From the NCBI GenBank assembly GCA_961205875.1, contig OY540816.1, positions 5,094,701-5,158,700 of the forward strand: DNA of 64,000 bases, read 5' to 3'. The notes beneath the pieces are model-generated. The model had not been told where the DNA came from and made no database searches. It saw nothing but the letters and a program-made list of their open reading frames with translations. The translations under genes and the position numbers were made by a program. Source of the stretch: Sialis fuliginosa. Its lineage: Eukaryota; Arthropoda; Insecta; Megaloptera; Sialidae. Below, piece after piece: positions 35,094 to 46,989 of this stretch (position 1 is the first letter of the stretch; every line of letters starts with the position of its first letter).

Positions 35094-35430
35094 CTGTAAG
35101 ATTAATCAACGAACTCAAATATCTGAAAAAAAAGTTGCACCTAATAGCTCAAATTACTTTTAGCATTACCCAGAAACAAACGGCGTGGACGTAGTAGTTG
35201 TATGTTTCCTTTGGGGTACTTTTTTAATGTGAGGGGCAAGGGGACTCACATTAAGAAAGCACCCCAAAGGAAACATACAACTACTACGTCCACACCTTTG
35301 TTTCTGGGTAATGCTAAAAGTAATTTGAGCTATTAGGTGCAACTTTTTTTCAGATATTTGAGTTCGTTTTCGTTCAATTTAGCTTACTTTTCGAGATATT
35401 TGACTGCGTTGATTAAAATGACACACCCTG
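35094..35430. mobile_element. Foldback element P, left end degenerate
   Basis: Inverted arms share GATTAATCAACG/CGTTGATTAA, AAGTTGCACCTAATAGCTC and GACGTAGTAGTTGTATG, meeting near 35225. The right end is ACACACCCTG before TA; the left terminus lacks the matching CAGGGTGTG, so it is decayed or truncated. Confidence 0.75.
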
Positions 35431-35812
35431 TATGCTATTACTTGATTACATACGTACATTACAGGTAACATATATTTATATATAAATAATTATTATGAAT
35501 TAACGTTTACGATTAATTTTTCACAGATTTTAAATAATATTGGATATTAATATATGTTTAAAAGTTTAAAAAGCAAAGAGAAAAAACTTCTATTAAAAGT
35601 ATAATTTATTTTCAGTAAGAATTTTTCTCGAAGAAAATTTTTCGTTCATAAGGTACACATAATTAATAATTTTTGCTCATTAAATTCGCCTCATAATAAA
35701 TCATGCTCTAAACCATAGGTTCCCAAACTTATTTGACCAACTACCCTCTTTTCAGCTATAAAAAATCACAAGGCTCCCCTGATAATTTACATTTTGAGTA
35801 GTGAACATTTTT

Positions 35813-36610
35813 AGGGTTTCGTAGAAACCCTATTAATCTCACTTTGTCGTCCGTCCGTCCGTCCGCCCTTTTCACTCAAAGCCAAATAGCTCGTAAACTA
35901 TTTAAGCTAGAAACTTGAAATTTTTACTGAACATGTAAAATGACACCGTCTAGTAAAATATGTACAAATTTATTGAATAAATAATTTTTCATGGGGGCAA
36001 TAAGGAGCTAAGGTTAGGTAAAAAAAATATTTTTTTTATACCAAGGTATGTGGCACGTTAAAATGTATAACCAAACAAGCGGAATTTGACACTTTTTCTA
36101 TTTTTTTTCTAAATCAAAAATGGTGCCTGTAGGGGGCTTTAAAGCAAATCCAAAAAAAACAAAAAAATTGTATACCATGTCAAAATGTACATCTCAATTA
36201 GTAGAATTTGACCATATTTTTTATTTTTTTTCTAACTCAAAAATGGTGCCTGTAGGGGGCTTAAAGCAGTATTTTATTCTGTCCCCCCCCCCCCCCTCTA
36301 ACTGTGTAACTACCGGCTCAAAAAATCTGAAAAAAAATTGGTAACGAGGCTTTGGTGGGACTACCAACGACAAATACTAAAGTCAACAATATAATTTTAA
36401 ATTTTGGAATTATAGGGAGGGGCATCATAAAATTTTTTATTTTGATATCTAGGCATGTGGTATATCAAAATATAGATCTCAATTAGTAGAACTTGACACT
36501 TCTTTATATTTTATCTTTAACTTAAAAATGCACCTGTAAGTGGTTCCAAACATTTCACGTAGTACGTACTTCGGAACCCTTACGGCATACACTCGTGTAT
36601 GTCTTGCCCG
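35813..36610 (+). mobile_element. HINE-F copy 2
   Basis: 5' end AGGGTTTCGTAGAAACCC (itself a hairpin), then (GTCC)n at 35851-35868 and AGCTCGTAAACTATTTAAGC. Internal units with AAAATGGTGCCTGTAGGGGG. 3' side: CTTCGGAACCCT, the inverse of the 5' motif, then hairpin CATACAC tc GTGTATG and GCCCG before a T-run. All four Helentron-associated hallmarks are visible. Confidence 0.88.
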
Positions 36611-36969
36611 ATTTTTTTTATATATTATGTACATTGTACAAGTACATATCTAGTGTTATATAATAATAATATAAAATTGTCGTACGTTTTTTTTAGTATT
36701 TATTATAAAAGGAGGCGAATAAGCCTTATGTCATTCAAAAGCTGTGCAAAAAAAACAATTTTTATATTAAGGCAGGTAAAATAAAGTTAATATACACACA
36801 TGCTTTCCCCTCGCATCGTTCACAGCATATCAACGTAACCATAATAAATAGTAAATGCGTATAGAGATTTCAATTTGCGTTCAATGACACTGTTTTTAAT
36901 TGGAAATTTTTGTTGTAAAAGCTTTTACGCTTAATAATACAAAATGAACTAAATTCCCAATTTTTAATT

Positions 36970-36988
36970 TTAGGTTAGGTTAGGTTAG
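36970..36988 (+). repeat. Short TTAGG run
   Basis: Three and a half tandem copies of TTAGG, the insect telomere repeat. It is too short to signify a former chromosome end; chance or slippage is enough to explain it. Confidence 0.6.
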
Positions 36989-37215
36989 ATTAAATACTGT
37001 GTACAAAAAGAATGTGTAAAACAAATTAGAAACGTACATTGTGTAATAAAGGATTTTATAACATTTTTTAATATAGAAAAGACCCCCTTTTGTCGGGGCT
37101 CCCAAATTACACCCAGAGCCAGTATGGCTCCCTTTGGTCTCCCCAATACCGCCCAGGGAGCCGAGGACCGCAGTTTGGGAACCAGTGCTCTGAACTGAAC
37201 ATTTTTATATTTAGA

Positions 37216-38342
37216 CTAGCTGCTACCTGCGGCTTCGCTCGCGTTGATTACGAAACTAAATACAACCCTCCATACGTGACATGGGGTGAAATATTTAAAT
37301 TTCCTTTCTTTGTTTTTTATTGATTATTTATTTGTTTGTATTGAAGAGTATTTATTTTAAGTTTCAAATAAATCCGGTCAAAAAATATTTTTCCTATACA
37401 AAATATCTCGGCTCCAATGCAAGATAGGGGGTTGCTTTCCCCCCTAAAACCCCCTCCCCCTTACAACCCTCCACGCGTGACAGAGGATGAAATATTAAAT
37501 AATTATTTATTTTTATTCATTACTTATAAAAAATCGTAAATATCTCGGAAATTAGTTAAAAATTGCAGAAACCCACCTCTTGTCGATCCCCTCCATTAGG
37601 AGTTGAATGTCGAAATTTTTATTTTTATTGAAGACTGTTTTGCCGGAATTCACCTTTATAACTTAAGCAGCTATGTAGATAAACATATCAAAAATCCATC
37701 CTCACCGCTATTAGGGGTTGAATAACGAAATTTTTATTTTTATTGAATATTATTTTGTCCAAATTTACTTTAATATCATAAGTTATGTAGATAAATATAT
37801 CAAAATCTAAAAAAGTTAACATCCCCGTCATCCCTTAGAGGTTGAATTTTCGAAAATGTTATTTGTCTTGTAGATTATTTGTGCATAGTTTCATTCGACT
37901 GAATACAAAAAAAAATCTCAACAAACTTTTTCACCCCCTTGCAACCTCTTAAGAGATGAATTTTGGGAAATGCTGAAATACGTGTTTCATTATTTGTATT
38001 GAAGAGTATTTATTTTAAGTTTCAAGTAAATCCGATCAAAAAATATTTTTCCTATACAAACATATCCACCCCCTTACACCCACTTAAGGGTTTAACTTTG
38101 GGAAATGCTGAAATACATGTTTCATTGTTTGTATTGAAGAGTATTAATTTTAAGTTTCAAGTAAATCCGACCAAAAAATATTTTTCCTATACAAACTTTT
38201 ACACCCTCTTTTACCCCCTTAGGGGTTGATTATCGAAAAAACCTTTCTCAGTGGGTGGTTACGTCATAAAAGGAAGACACCCCTGAAATTTCACGTTTCT
38301 AGATCCAGGGGTTTCGGCTGGGCGATGATGAATCAGTCAGGA
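37216..38342 (-). mobile_element. Non-autonomous Helitron G, copy 1
   Basis: Read on the minus strand it starts near TCCTGACTGATTCATCATCG and CCCAGCCGAAACCCCTGG, and ends ACGCGAGCGAAGCCGCAGG, TAGCAGCTAG and T. Internal tandem units of about 125-140 bp contain a GGGTTGAATT-type phrase and TATTTGTATTGAAGAGTATT. The CTAG end and GC hairpin fit Helitrons; the expected A before the 5' TC is not seen, so the 5' boundary is approximate. Confidence 0.78.
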
Positions 38343-38353
38343 CATGTTATTAT

Positions 38354-38871
38354 TTGAGATTGGAAAAATAGTTTTTCAACTATTGCGAAAAATGTAACTA
38401 TTGTAATTTTTATTACATATCTCCATCGATTTCAGAAAACTGGTTTGATTGAACCCAATTTGAAATCAACTATTTCCAACTATTTTTAAACTATTTGCCT
38501 TTTTTCATCCAACGTTAAAAATTTTGTAGTTTTATATATTTTTACAAATATATTTTGTCTATTATACAGATATTTTTATAGATATTTATGTTGTGTTTTT
38601 ACATATTTATGTGTTTTTCCTTTTTTTTAGCTTTTAGAATCGCATAACATGTTTTCTTCGAAAATTTCGGATTTGACACTTTTTACTAATATGTTGATTT
38701 CACTCACTTATTGATTATATCGAAAAAAAAATTATTATTGAAAAAAAATTTGTAACTATTTCACAACTATTAAAATATAAAAAAAAACTATTTGCCAACT
38801 ATTTTACAGAAAAAAAATCAACTATATAGTAACTATTTCATTAAAAATAACAACTATTTTTCCAATTACTA
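38354..38871. mobile_element. hAT-like MITE X, copy 2, 518 bp
   Basis: Ends TTGAGATTGGAAAAATAGTT and inverted AACTATTTTTCCAATTACTA. Perfect 8-bp duplication GTTATTAT (38346-38353, 38872-38879). The target is at the very edge of Helitron G. Interior AACTATTT units are as in copy 1, with extra sequence in the middle. Confidence 0.9.
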
Positions 38872-38879
38872 GTTATTAT

Positions 38880-39690
38880 ATGTATGTATATAGAATATAG
38901 ATATGGATTAACAAACTAAAGTACTTACAAATATGTATTGTAATTATATACATAAATAAGCACGTTAATTAATAAATCATAATTCGAGAGTTTTATTATT
39001 GAGTTTTATTGTAAACACATACCTAGTAGTGTTAATTATTTTAGTTATCCACTCGTAACTCGATATAGTTTGTGAAACTAAACAGAACAAAAGTAAGTAG
39101 AATGAAAAGCTCATTAACAGGTGGATATAACGTCAGCCATCGCTGATTTCAATATTGAAATCCAATCTAAACAATGTGCGTTCATTAATACAAAACTGAA
39201 ATAGAATTGATTGTGGCAATTTACATGATTTTATCGAGCTATGTTTATGCTTAGTACTCATGAATAGTAAACAATAGACACGACAGATGTCGCCATCGTA
39301 CAACGAATAAAATCAACTGCTGAATGTACCCACAAAATAAATATATGCATATATGTAATAACATTAACCAATTCAATTATGAGAAATTCAGATTTCAGAC
39401 ATTATTTAATCGGCGCTTTTTCTATTTATTTAAGTTATATTGTTTCATGTCAAATTATTTAATAAAATTAAACCTTTTTAAGCTCGACCCAAAATTGTTG
39501 TTTTATGTACCTATATTTTATTTTCGCTGAAAATGTACTTTTTTCATATAATTTGAAAAACTAGATAAAATGGGTTTTTGTTTTACAACTATTTTTTAGA
39601 ATTACACATTTGAGATATTTATTTATGATAATTAACAATTACCTAAAGTTCACGAAATCTCGTAAATAAAAAATTCTTTGGGGTTCCAAT
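38880..39690. other. AT-rich spacer, no gene recognised
   Basis: Looks unique. The small plus frame 39324-39530 has no motif. Around 39020-39310 complexity is slightly higher, without a clear exon. Confidence 0.35.
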
Positions 39691-39699
39691 CGAAGCGTC

Positions 39700-40030
39700 T
39701 TGACGTGATTATGATCTGAAAGAAAGGATTTTTTAAAATTCAACCCCTAAGGGGGTAAAAAGATGTGTAAAGTTTTTTTTAGTCGGATTTACTTGAAACT
39801 TAGCATAAATACTCTACAATACAAATAATGAAAAATGTATTTCAGTATTTTTTTTTGTTAATTCAACCCCTAAAGGGGTAAAATAGGTGTAAAGTTTTTT
39901 TTGTCGGATTTACTTGAAACTTAGTATAAATATTCTACAATACAAATAATGAAAAATGTATTTCAGTATTTCAGCCATAGAAGTGGTGAAAAGCGAAAAC
40001 CGCCCTTAAAATTTGAATTTTAAATACTAA
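39700..40030 (+). mobile_element. Helitron G interior fragment
   Basis: Two tandem units with TTCAACCCCTAA and TCGGATTTACTTGAAACTTA match the internal units of Helitron G (inverted, near 38130-38230). No termini are present. The adjoining 40005-40150 is repeated inverted at 54705-54870. Confidence 0.65.
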
Positions 40031-40672
40031 TAAATAAGTCTATATATAATTAATGTTGCCTTGGAAACAAATGTAATTAAATTTAAATTGTCAAATTAGT
40101 TATTATAAAAACAAATGCAATTTAATTCAAATTGTCAAATTAGTTATTCTAAAACTGTGTGTTATATTATTGACATTAGGATTATTAGAAAACTAATATT
40201 CATAATACAAAGGTGAGTTTTATTTCTGACCAATTCCATTAAAATTTTTCATGTACATATTAAAAAAATATTCACATTAACTATACGTAAACAATAAATA
40301 ATCAGTATTCAAGTATTTATAATCATACTGTGTTGGGAAGTTGATTGTGTGGACCTAAAGGGTCTCACCCCACCACAAGCTTGTTATTACATTGAATTTG
40401 GGACATAATTATATGATTATATTAACATTAATAATTGATTTATAATTTTTGTCTATTATGTAGCGGTAAATTACGCAGATAATAGCTGTTATGAAGTTTT
40501 CATTAATTAATTTACAAACTTTGCTGCAAGAGATAAATTGTGAAACATTAATCTATAAATTGTTTAAGTGATTATTGATTTTCAAGTTAATTTCTACAAT
40601 TAGGTAAATGCTATAGAATGGAGAGTTGGTCATTAGTTAGCTATAATTGCATTATTATAATTTCTAAATATA
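40031..40672. other. Spacer, mostly AT-rich
   Basis: The first 120 bases share sequence with 54705-54870. A slightly GC-richer patch at 40330-40385 (GTGTGGACCTAAAGGGTCTC) is unique and of unknown role. Confidence 0.35.
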
Positions 40673-41820
40673 CAGGATGATTTACAACTAGTGTAAAAAA
40701 ATTTAACACTAGATCGAGGATGTAATTTTAAGCAAAAAACCGTATGTGAACCTATGTCCGAAAATTCTTCCTGAGGGAGCTAAAGTCTTTTACCCAAAAT
40801 TAGTGTTTATTTAATATCTAGAGAATCCATTGTGCTACAGTTATGAAATTTGATACAGGGATTAGTATTAATAAGTGTTATCGATTTCCAGTATCAAATA
40901 ACAATAATTTAGACGAGGGGTGTAAGGGGTCAGTGGGCCCACGGATTTTTATCAAGTATTTTTTTCTTCTTGAATTTTTTCCTGAGTTGGGTAATTGTAA
41001 AAGATTATATGACACAAAATACACAAAAATATATTTTGTTTATTTGCCATAAGATCAACCGTTTTCAAAAAATATCGAAAAAATAAAGTACTACAGAATT
41101 CTACTTAATACGGATGCTTCAAATTATACTAAATACGCTTATATTCTTGTTTTATAATTAAAAATAAGATAAAAAGTTCATGTAAATATATGTACCTTCT
41201 AATACTTGTCATCATAGACTTTGCTGTTACAAAATCATTTTAAAAATGAAACTATACATGGTTATTTTTTGATAAAAATGTAGTTTTGGAGGTATAATTT
41301 GTATTAACTTTGTATATTTTTTTTAATCATAGAACAAGAATATAACCGTATTTTGTATAATTTGAAGCATCCGTATTAAGTAAAACTCTGCAATACTTTC
41401 TTTTTATCAATATTTCTCGAAAACAGTTGGTCCTATAATATGTAAATAAACAATGTATATTTTTGTGTGTTTTGTGTCATATAATCTTCTTCAAGTATCC
41501 AACTCAGGAATAAATTCAAGAACAAAAAAATACTTGATAAAAATCGGCGGGCCCATTGGCCCCGTACACCCCTGGTCTAAATTATTATTATTTGATACTG
41601 GAAATAGATAACACTTATTAATACTAATCCCTGTATGTATCAAATTTTATAACTGTAGCACAATGGGTTCTCTAGATATTAAATAAACACTAATTTTGGG
41701 TATAAGACTTTAGCTCCCTCAGGAAGAATTACCGGACATAGGTTCACATAAGGTTGTTTGCTTAAAATTACATCCTCGATCTAGTGTTAATTTTTTTTAC
41801 ACTAGTTGTAAATCAACCTG
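40673..41820. mobile_element. Mariner-type foldback element B, copy 3
   Basis: 1,148 bp with TA flanks (40671-40672, 41821-41822). Its outer 60 bases (CAGGATGATTTACAACTAG, CCTCGATC...) differ from copies 1 and 2, but the interior (GGATTAGTATTAATAAGTGT, GGCCCACGG) is the same family. It is inverted-repeated throughout. The plus frame 40843-41052 lies in one arm. Confidence 0.88.
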
Positions 41821-41822
41821 TA

Positions 41823-42339
41823 TACTAAATTAGAAATAATTTTACGTTTGAAATTGATTTTATGTTATGTGTTTTTTTAAATAACTGTTTTCTATATTTT
41901 TGTATTATGAATAAGCTTTCGAAACGAATTTTTTACAGTTTGTTTTTTTTGTATAATAGATATGTTGTTGACGTATTGTTCTTTTATGAGTGATTATTGC
42001 CTTTAAGCTATGGATACAAACTCAAATCAATTATGAATGTGTATTTTTTGTACAAATTATTTACTTAACATTATAATCACCACAAAAGTCAAAACATTGG
42101 AAAATTACAATCAAATTACATTGTCATACAATTATAAAAATTATTATTTTTGTTTAATTTATACAAACAAATATGTGGTATATTAGTCATTCGAAGTGAA
42201 TGAAAATTAATATTTTATTTAAAGATTACATTACTTACGTTACTTTATCTATAGAAAATCTTCACGTCATAGTGACAGGAATCCAACAAAAAACTCATTT
42301 TTTTCTTAAAATATTTTTATGACATTTATTATCTTTATA
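41823..42339. other. AT-rich spacer, nothing recognised
   Basis: No open frame, RNA gene or named repeat identified. Confidence 0.4.
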
Positions 42340-43920
42340 CCGGGTGTTTTTTAAAACACTCTCCGCTGGATTATTTCCTAAATAACGAATTTTCAGAGAA
42401 AATAAATCATACAAAAGTTTCATGGTTTCAAGGGGGCTCTTTACTGACAATATATGGGTTTCAGGTTCAACTTTTCTTTTTCAAATCTAAGCCTTTATTT
42501 TTCGTTGCAGATTCGTAATTTACAAGGAAAAATAACTTTTTACCTAAAAAAAAATTTTTTATGATGGACCATTTAAGAAATAATGGGCAAAATGTGTATT
42601 TTTTAGGGTATAGTATTTTTGTCACATTAAGAGTGGATATCGACTTTTTTGGAAAATGTAAGAATTAGAGCTATATTTCAAATTGTAAGTACCCTTCAAT
42701 TTACATTTGGAAGAATAATAAAACATCATGTAACCCCTACCCATACTCGCATCGCCCACACGCTATTAAAATTAAAATTTTGAAATGGAAACCCCGATAT
42801 TTATTTTGGAATCTGAAAGCTAGATTTATTTAATAACCTTTTTAGTTCAAGTAAAATTATTATTAAATCAATATTTAAATACAAAATAAAAACTTTCATT
42901 TTTGTATTGTTGTTTTATTTATGTAATGTCCGGTATTACAGTCAAGCTAGCTTTTACTAGCTTGCAAGCACTTTAAAATGAGGTATCAAATTTATATGAC
43001 AGTTTTCTTGAAGTTTCGTGAAATTATTGATATGTTTCGCACACGCGCGGTCAGAAAATACCAACGGTATTAAAATAGTTGTGATGTTATGAAAATTATC
43101 TTGTACGGTCAGAGCCGCTTATGTTATAAAAGTTGAAGTATCACTGCACTAAATTCCAAAACGAACCCATAGATAACAGTTATATTGGGCATAAGTATAT
43201 GTAAAATATAAAAAATATAAGGCAGTTAAAATTTAAAATGTTGCTATAACTCATAGATTCCAAAATAAAGTCGATATCCACTCTTCTTAATGTGACAAAA
43301 ATACTATACCCTAAAAAATACACATCTTTCCCAATATTTGTTAAACGGTCCATCATTGAAAAATTTGGTTGAAATAAAAAGTTTATCAAATAAATCTAGT
43401 TTTAATATTCTGAAATAAAATATGGGGAGTTCTATTTGAAATTTCAAAGTTGAGAGGTGTGTGGGCGATATGAGCATGGGTAGGGGTTACATGATATTTT
43501 ATTATTTTTTCAAATGCAAATTGAAGGGTAGTTACAATTTGAAATATTGTTCTAATTCTTATAGATTCGAAAATAAAGTCGATATCCACTCTTAATGTGA
43601 CAAAAATACTATACCCTAAAAAATACACATCTTGCTCAATATTTCTGAAACGGTCCATCATAGAAAAAATTTGTTGAAATAAAAAGTTCATTAAATAAAT
43701 CAAGCTTTCAAATTGCGAAATAAAATTTGGGGGGTGCCATTTAAAATTTCAAAGTTGAAAGGCGTGTGGGCGATGCGAATATGGGTGGGGGTTGTATGAT
43801 GTTTTATTATTCTTCCAAATGCAAATTGAAAGGTAGTTACAATTTGAAATATTGCTCTAATTCTATATATTATATACCCAAAATATATATAAAAAAAAAG
43901 TATATATAATATACCCAAAA
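42340..43920. mobile_element. Element D, copy 2, with expanded inverted blocks
   Basis: Starts CCGGGTGTTTT after TA; 42340-42550 is the inverse of the right part of copy 1 (22295-22539). Then a block containing TTAGGGTATAGTATTTTTGT and AGAGTGGATATCGACTTT (42555-42845) appears once forward and about three times inverted between 43190 and 43880. The right terminus is not identified. Minus frames at 43180-43389, 43386-43703 and 43700-43918 are translations of these repeats and resemble one another only for that reason. Confidence 0.6.
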
Positions 43921-43944
43921 AGGATCATTACACTTTTAAATTGC

Positions 43945-44142
43945 AGGGGCCGAATAGCCCCGCGTTTTTTTTAAATATCGATTTTGATACTTTTGACTAT
44001 TTTTATTTCAACTCATTGTCAGTCAGAAATTTTTTCAGTTATATGAGTAACCATATTATGTTTTTGATACATTTCCTCAACAAACCATCAAATTTTGTTC
44101 CAGAAAAACGCAATTGAAAAAAAGGGGGCCGAATAGCCCCGA
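43945..44142. repeat. Pair of GGGGC cgaata GCCCC hairpins
   Basis: The hairpin GGGGC-CGAATA-GCCCC occurs at 43946-43961 and again at 44125-44140. It may mark both ends of a small element, but no target duplication was found. Confidence 0.55.
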
Positions 44143-44402
44143 TCTCCCCTAGTTTATATTCAATTTCTTAGCAGAAAGTGTTAACTTATGTAATTTCTTC
44201 TGTATCATGCGATGTATAAAAAAGTATTGTGCCGACCAGACCAGTTTCTTTATTTCATAAGCATAATATTTTTAAATTTTAATGCATTCTTTCAAAAGAT
44301 TTATTTCATATAACCTTTAACGTTTTACAATTTTCTTCAATATGCAAGTTTGTATAAAAAGATAATTATGAATAATACACTAACAATAAACAATTTGTTA
44401 TT

Positions 44403-44408
44403 ATTTAT
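44403..44408 (-). promoter_or_regulatory. Possible polyadenylation signal AATAAA
   Basis: AATAAA on the minus strand about 90 bases beyond the stop of the candidate terminal exon at 44495. In AT-rich DNA this hexamer is common, so support is weak. Confidence 0.25.
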
Positions 44409-44494
44409 TATATTCATGTAAACCAACATAAACGTAAGTGTAATAATCAGGAAGTTATTTCTTACTCCTCCGTAGAAGTGTACAAGTTGTAAGT

Positions 44495-44596
44495 TCACGG
44501 TTGGGTGGAGGCATACGGTGGCGGCGCTGAGGTGTTCAACTTTAACTGAAGAGCCTCATTGACCTCGTGAGAACTGTTCTCAAGTCCCTGCTCTAT
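44495..44596 (-). CDS. Candidate terminal exon, host gene, PPPY tail
   Basis: On the minus strand, 33 codons run from a possible AG acceptor (44597-44598) to a TGA at 44495-44497. The peptide contains ENSSHEVNEALQLKLN and ends TSAPPPYASTQP. PPPY is a PPxY motif, the ligand of WW domains in known families. The segment has higher GC than its surroundings and is not repeated in the window. The acceptor has a poor pyrimidine tract, and an in-frame stop lies just upstream, so the exon start is uncertain (a second AG would start it at CAG). Remaining exons would lie at higher coordinates. Family unknown. Confidence 0.35.
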   Translation of the reverse strand: MEQGLENSSHEVNEALQLKLNTSAPPPYASTQP

Positions 44597-44599
44597 CTA

Positions 44600-45278
44600 T
44601 TCACTGCCGAATACTCAGAAATTGCTCGACTCGATAATATTGCAGCAATTCTGTAGATACTGTTGCACTTGAATCATATCACGTTTATTTTGCTTATAAT
44701 AATAAGTTATTAAAGATAAATGTTAAAATTAGAAAATAGTATGGCTTGGTCATAAAAAGCACACCCTTAGACTTTTGAAACTATCGTTTTTTGAAGAATG
44801 TTTTTAAAAAATGGTAATTTTCTTATCTTCACTCTCATTTCTTGTAAAAATTGTTATTAATTGTAATTTATTAAGTTCATTTCAAAACAATAAATAAAAT
44901 ACATTACATTACCTCACTTTCAAGTATTATATTATTATTTCCTTAAAACAATTTGTCACAAAAGAATAAATAAATACAGAACTTGAAAATCATATTCCAC
45001 ATTTTTCAACAAACACAATTCAAAATTTAAAAAAAAACATACCATACCAACAATGAAAAGTATGAAATTTAGAACACAGAACAATATCCAAATGTTCATT
45101 ACCGTCGTATATTTTCATAGAAAAACGTATCAAACAATAAGTGTCAATAACATTATTTAATACAATGCAAAATTTAAATGTACATTTTTTAGCTGATGGC
45201 AAATTTAAAATGGACACATGTTTTTTCGTTAATTGTATTAATATGTATAAAATAATAATTAAAAAGATAAAATTAATA
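44600..45278. other. AT-rich spacer
   Basis: It contains the inverted dispersed fragment at 44742-44815 (also at 28262). The minus frame 45020-45304 overlaps the start of the next hAT element and has no recognisable domain. Confidence 0.4.
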
Positions 45279-45286
45279 CATCTACA

Positions 45287-45678
45287 CAGGCCCGGATTTA
45301 CCATGCAGGCAGAGTAGGCAGCTGCCTAGGGCGGCAAGAATTGAAGGGCGGCAAATTTTGGTGGAAACTTTGAAAACTTGTTATATTCGTGGGAATTGAA
45401 TTTGATTTTGATTCCATTATCGATGAGTTTGCCATCCAAAAATCGAGACATAAAAATTTCAACCCATAAGCAATAATTTATCTATACATGTAACTCAAGC
45501 AGGACTAAAAAAAGGTCTTTCAGTGTTTCCTAATGTAACTTTATAAAAATTTATAAAATTTGAAACCGCCGCGACCAAAAAAAAAAAAGGTCCTGAGTTT
45601 TATTAAACTGTTAGTTTCGAGGGGGGGGGGCAATTTTCATAACTGCCTAGGGGCGGAAAATTTCTAAATCCGGGCCTG
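45287..45678. mobile_element. hAT-like element Y, copy 1 (uninterrupted), 392 bp
   Basis: The ends are CAGGCCCGGATTTACC and (reverse complement) CAGGCCCGGATTTAGA. Perfect 8-bp duplication CATCTACA (45279-45286, 45679-45686). Inner ends carry CTGCCTAGGGCGGCAA. This copy preserves the site GACTAAAAAAAGGTC that is occupied by HINE-E in copy 2 (51281). Confidence 0.93.
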
Positions 45679-45686
45679 CATCTACA

Positions 45687-46989
45687 TATTTTTAATTACA
45701 ACGATAACAACTATATTCACCTAATGTCTGGCGTTTAAAAAAACTTACATTGATCTAAAATAAAAATAATGTTTATAGGTTATATTATTATATGATATAT
45801 GATATTAAGTATATTTTTGTTTTAAAAATGAACTTACTTAATTTTATTTTGTTTAAAAAGCCATTGATTGACTTTGAATAATATAATTAAAATACAGAAC
45901 GTATCGACGTAGCTATATATAAATTATAATAATAGAAAATAAAATAAATTTGACAACGTTATATACCTAGAATAATACGTCAGTTGGCGCTCGCTGCAGA
46001 TATTTATCGAACTACCCCGATCCACTACCTATATTTGCCTTGAAAATTTTCGTTAAAATATGAAAAATATTTAAAGAAACTGGCTGAGTTTTAATAGGAT
46101 TCTATTCTGCAAATAGATGAAGCGAATTCAAAAGGTTTGATGTTAATTTATTACGTATTGCGAGCTGCAGTTTGTTGCCGTGGTGTAAAAACGGGTCTAA
46201 AACGACAAATTGAACTTTGTTTACATTTTTATGACAGAAAATTAAAACCAATCGATATTAAATTAAGTGAATATGGAGACTGCAATGTTCTCATTTAGAA
46301 AATGTAAACATGTAAGGGGGTAACTGAAGAAATTTAATATATAATGCTCATTTTATCAAATTTCAAACGAAAAAAATAATGGGACGAGAGTAATACCACA
46401 CTGCAAAGCATGCTTTGGGTGTGCTAATAAATTAGAGTATATAGCACGCCGGGATGAGACTTTTCACACAAAAGATATAAAAAAAAGAATCGTCAAATTT
46501 GAAACAATGTAAAGCAGTTGCTATGACAATATAATAATTAATAATATTTAGTTTAAATGTCCACCATTTTGACATCTATGTAAGACAGTTAAATGTATAT
46601 AGCTTAATCTTCAGAAATGGTAGTAATCAAATATCTACACATATTTCTAATTCAGTACATTAATTTAATGAAAAATATGCCATTACTGGGGTCCTTGCCA
46701 AGACTGGTGCCACTACCTTACATTATTCACTACTCGATAATTATAATCGATTGCTGGTTCTTTAACAGTATATTAAGTGTAAGTGTAAATAGATTCAATA
46801 CACTAATATACTTATATTATCATTCGTTAAAGCTTAAATGCCTTAACACGCAACATCATAATTAAAACGTTTGTTATGTAGGACTAATTGAACCATATAT
46901 ATAGGTATATGCATGTTGGCATATTTATTGTGCGTTGTAGTCGTATAAATAATTTATTTTTATTTAGAAGTACATTTTTATTTATAGTA
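45687..46989. other. Spacer of mixed, apparently unique sequence
   Basis: AT-rich with a few GC-richer patches (45960-46040, 46140-46210). The plus frame 46617-46865 is hydrophobic and AT-rich by composition and has no recognised motif. No exon call. Confidence 0.35.

Larger units (their letters stand above)
35714..37187. mobile_element. hAT-like element containing HINE-F copy 2
   Basis: The ends are CATAGGTTCCCAAACT and (reverse complement) CACTGGTTCCCAAACT. The flanks CTCTAAAC and CTCTGAAC match at 7 of 8 bases (35706-35713, 37188-37195). The TGGTTCCCAAAC end is typical of hAT MITEs. HINE-F copy 2 (35813-36610) lies inside; the rest is AT-rich, with a TTAGG run at 36970. Confidence 0.82.

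Noticed and set aside
36970-36988. TTAGG run as a former telomere
   Set aside because: Only three and a half repeats inside a hAT-like element; too short to support this.
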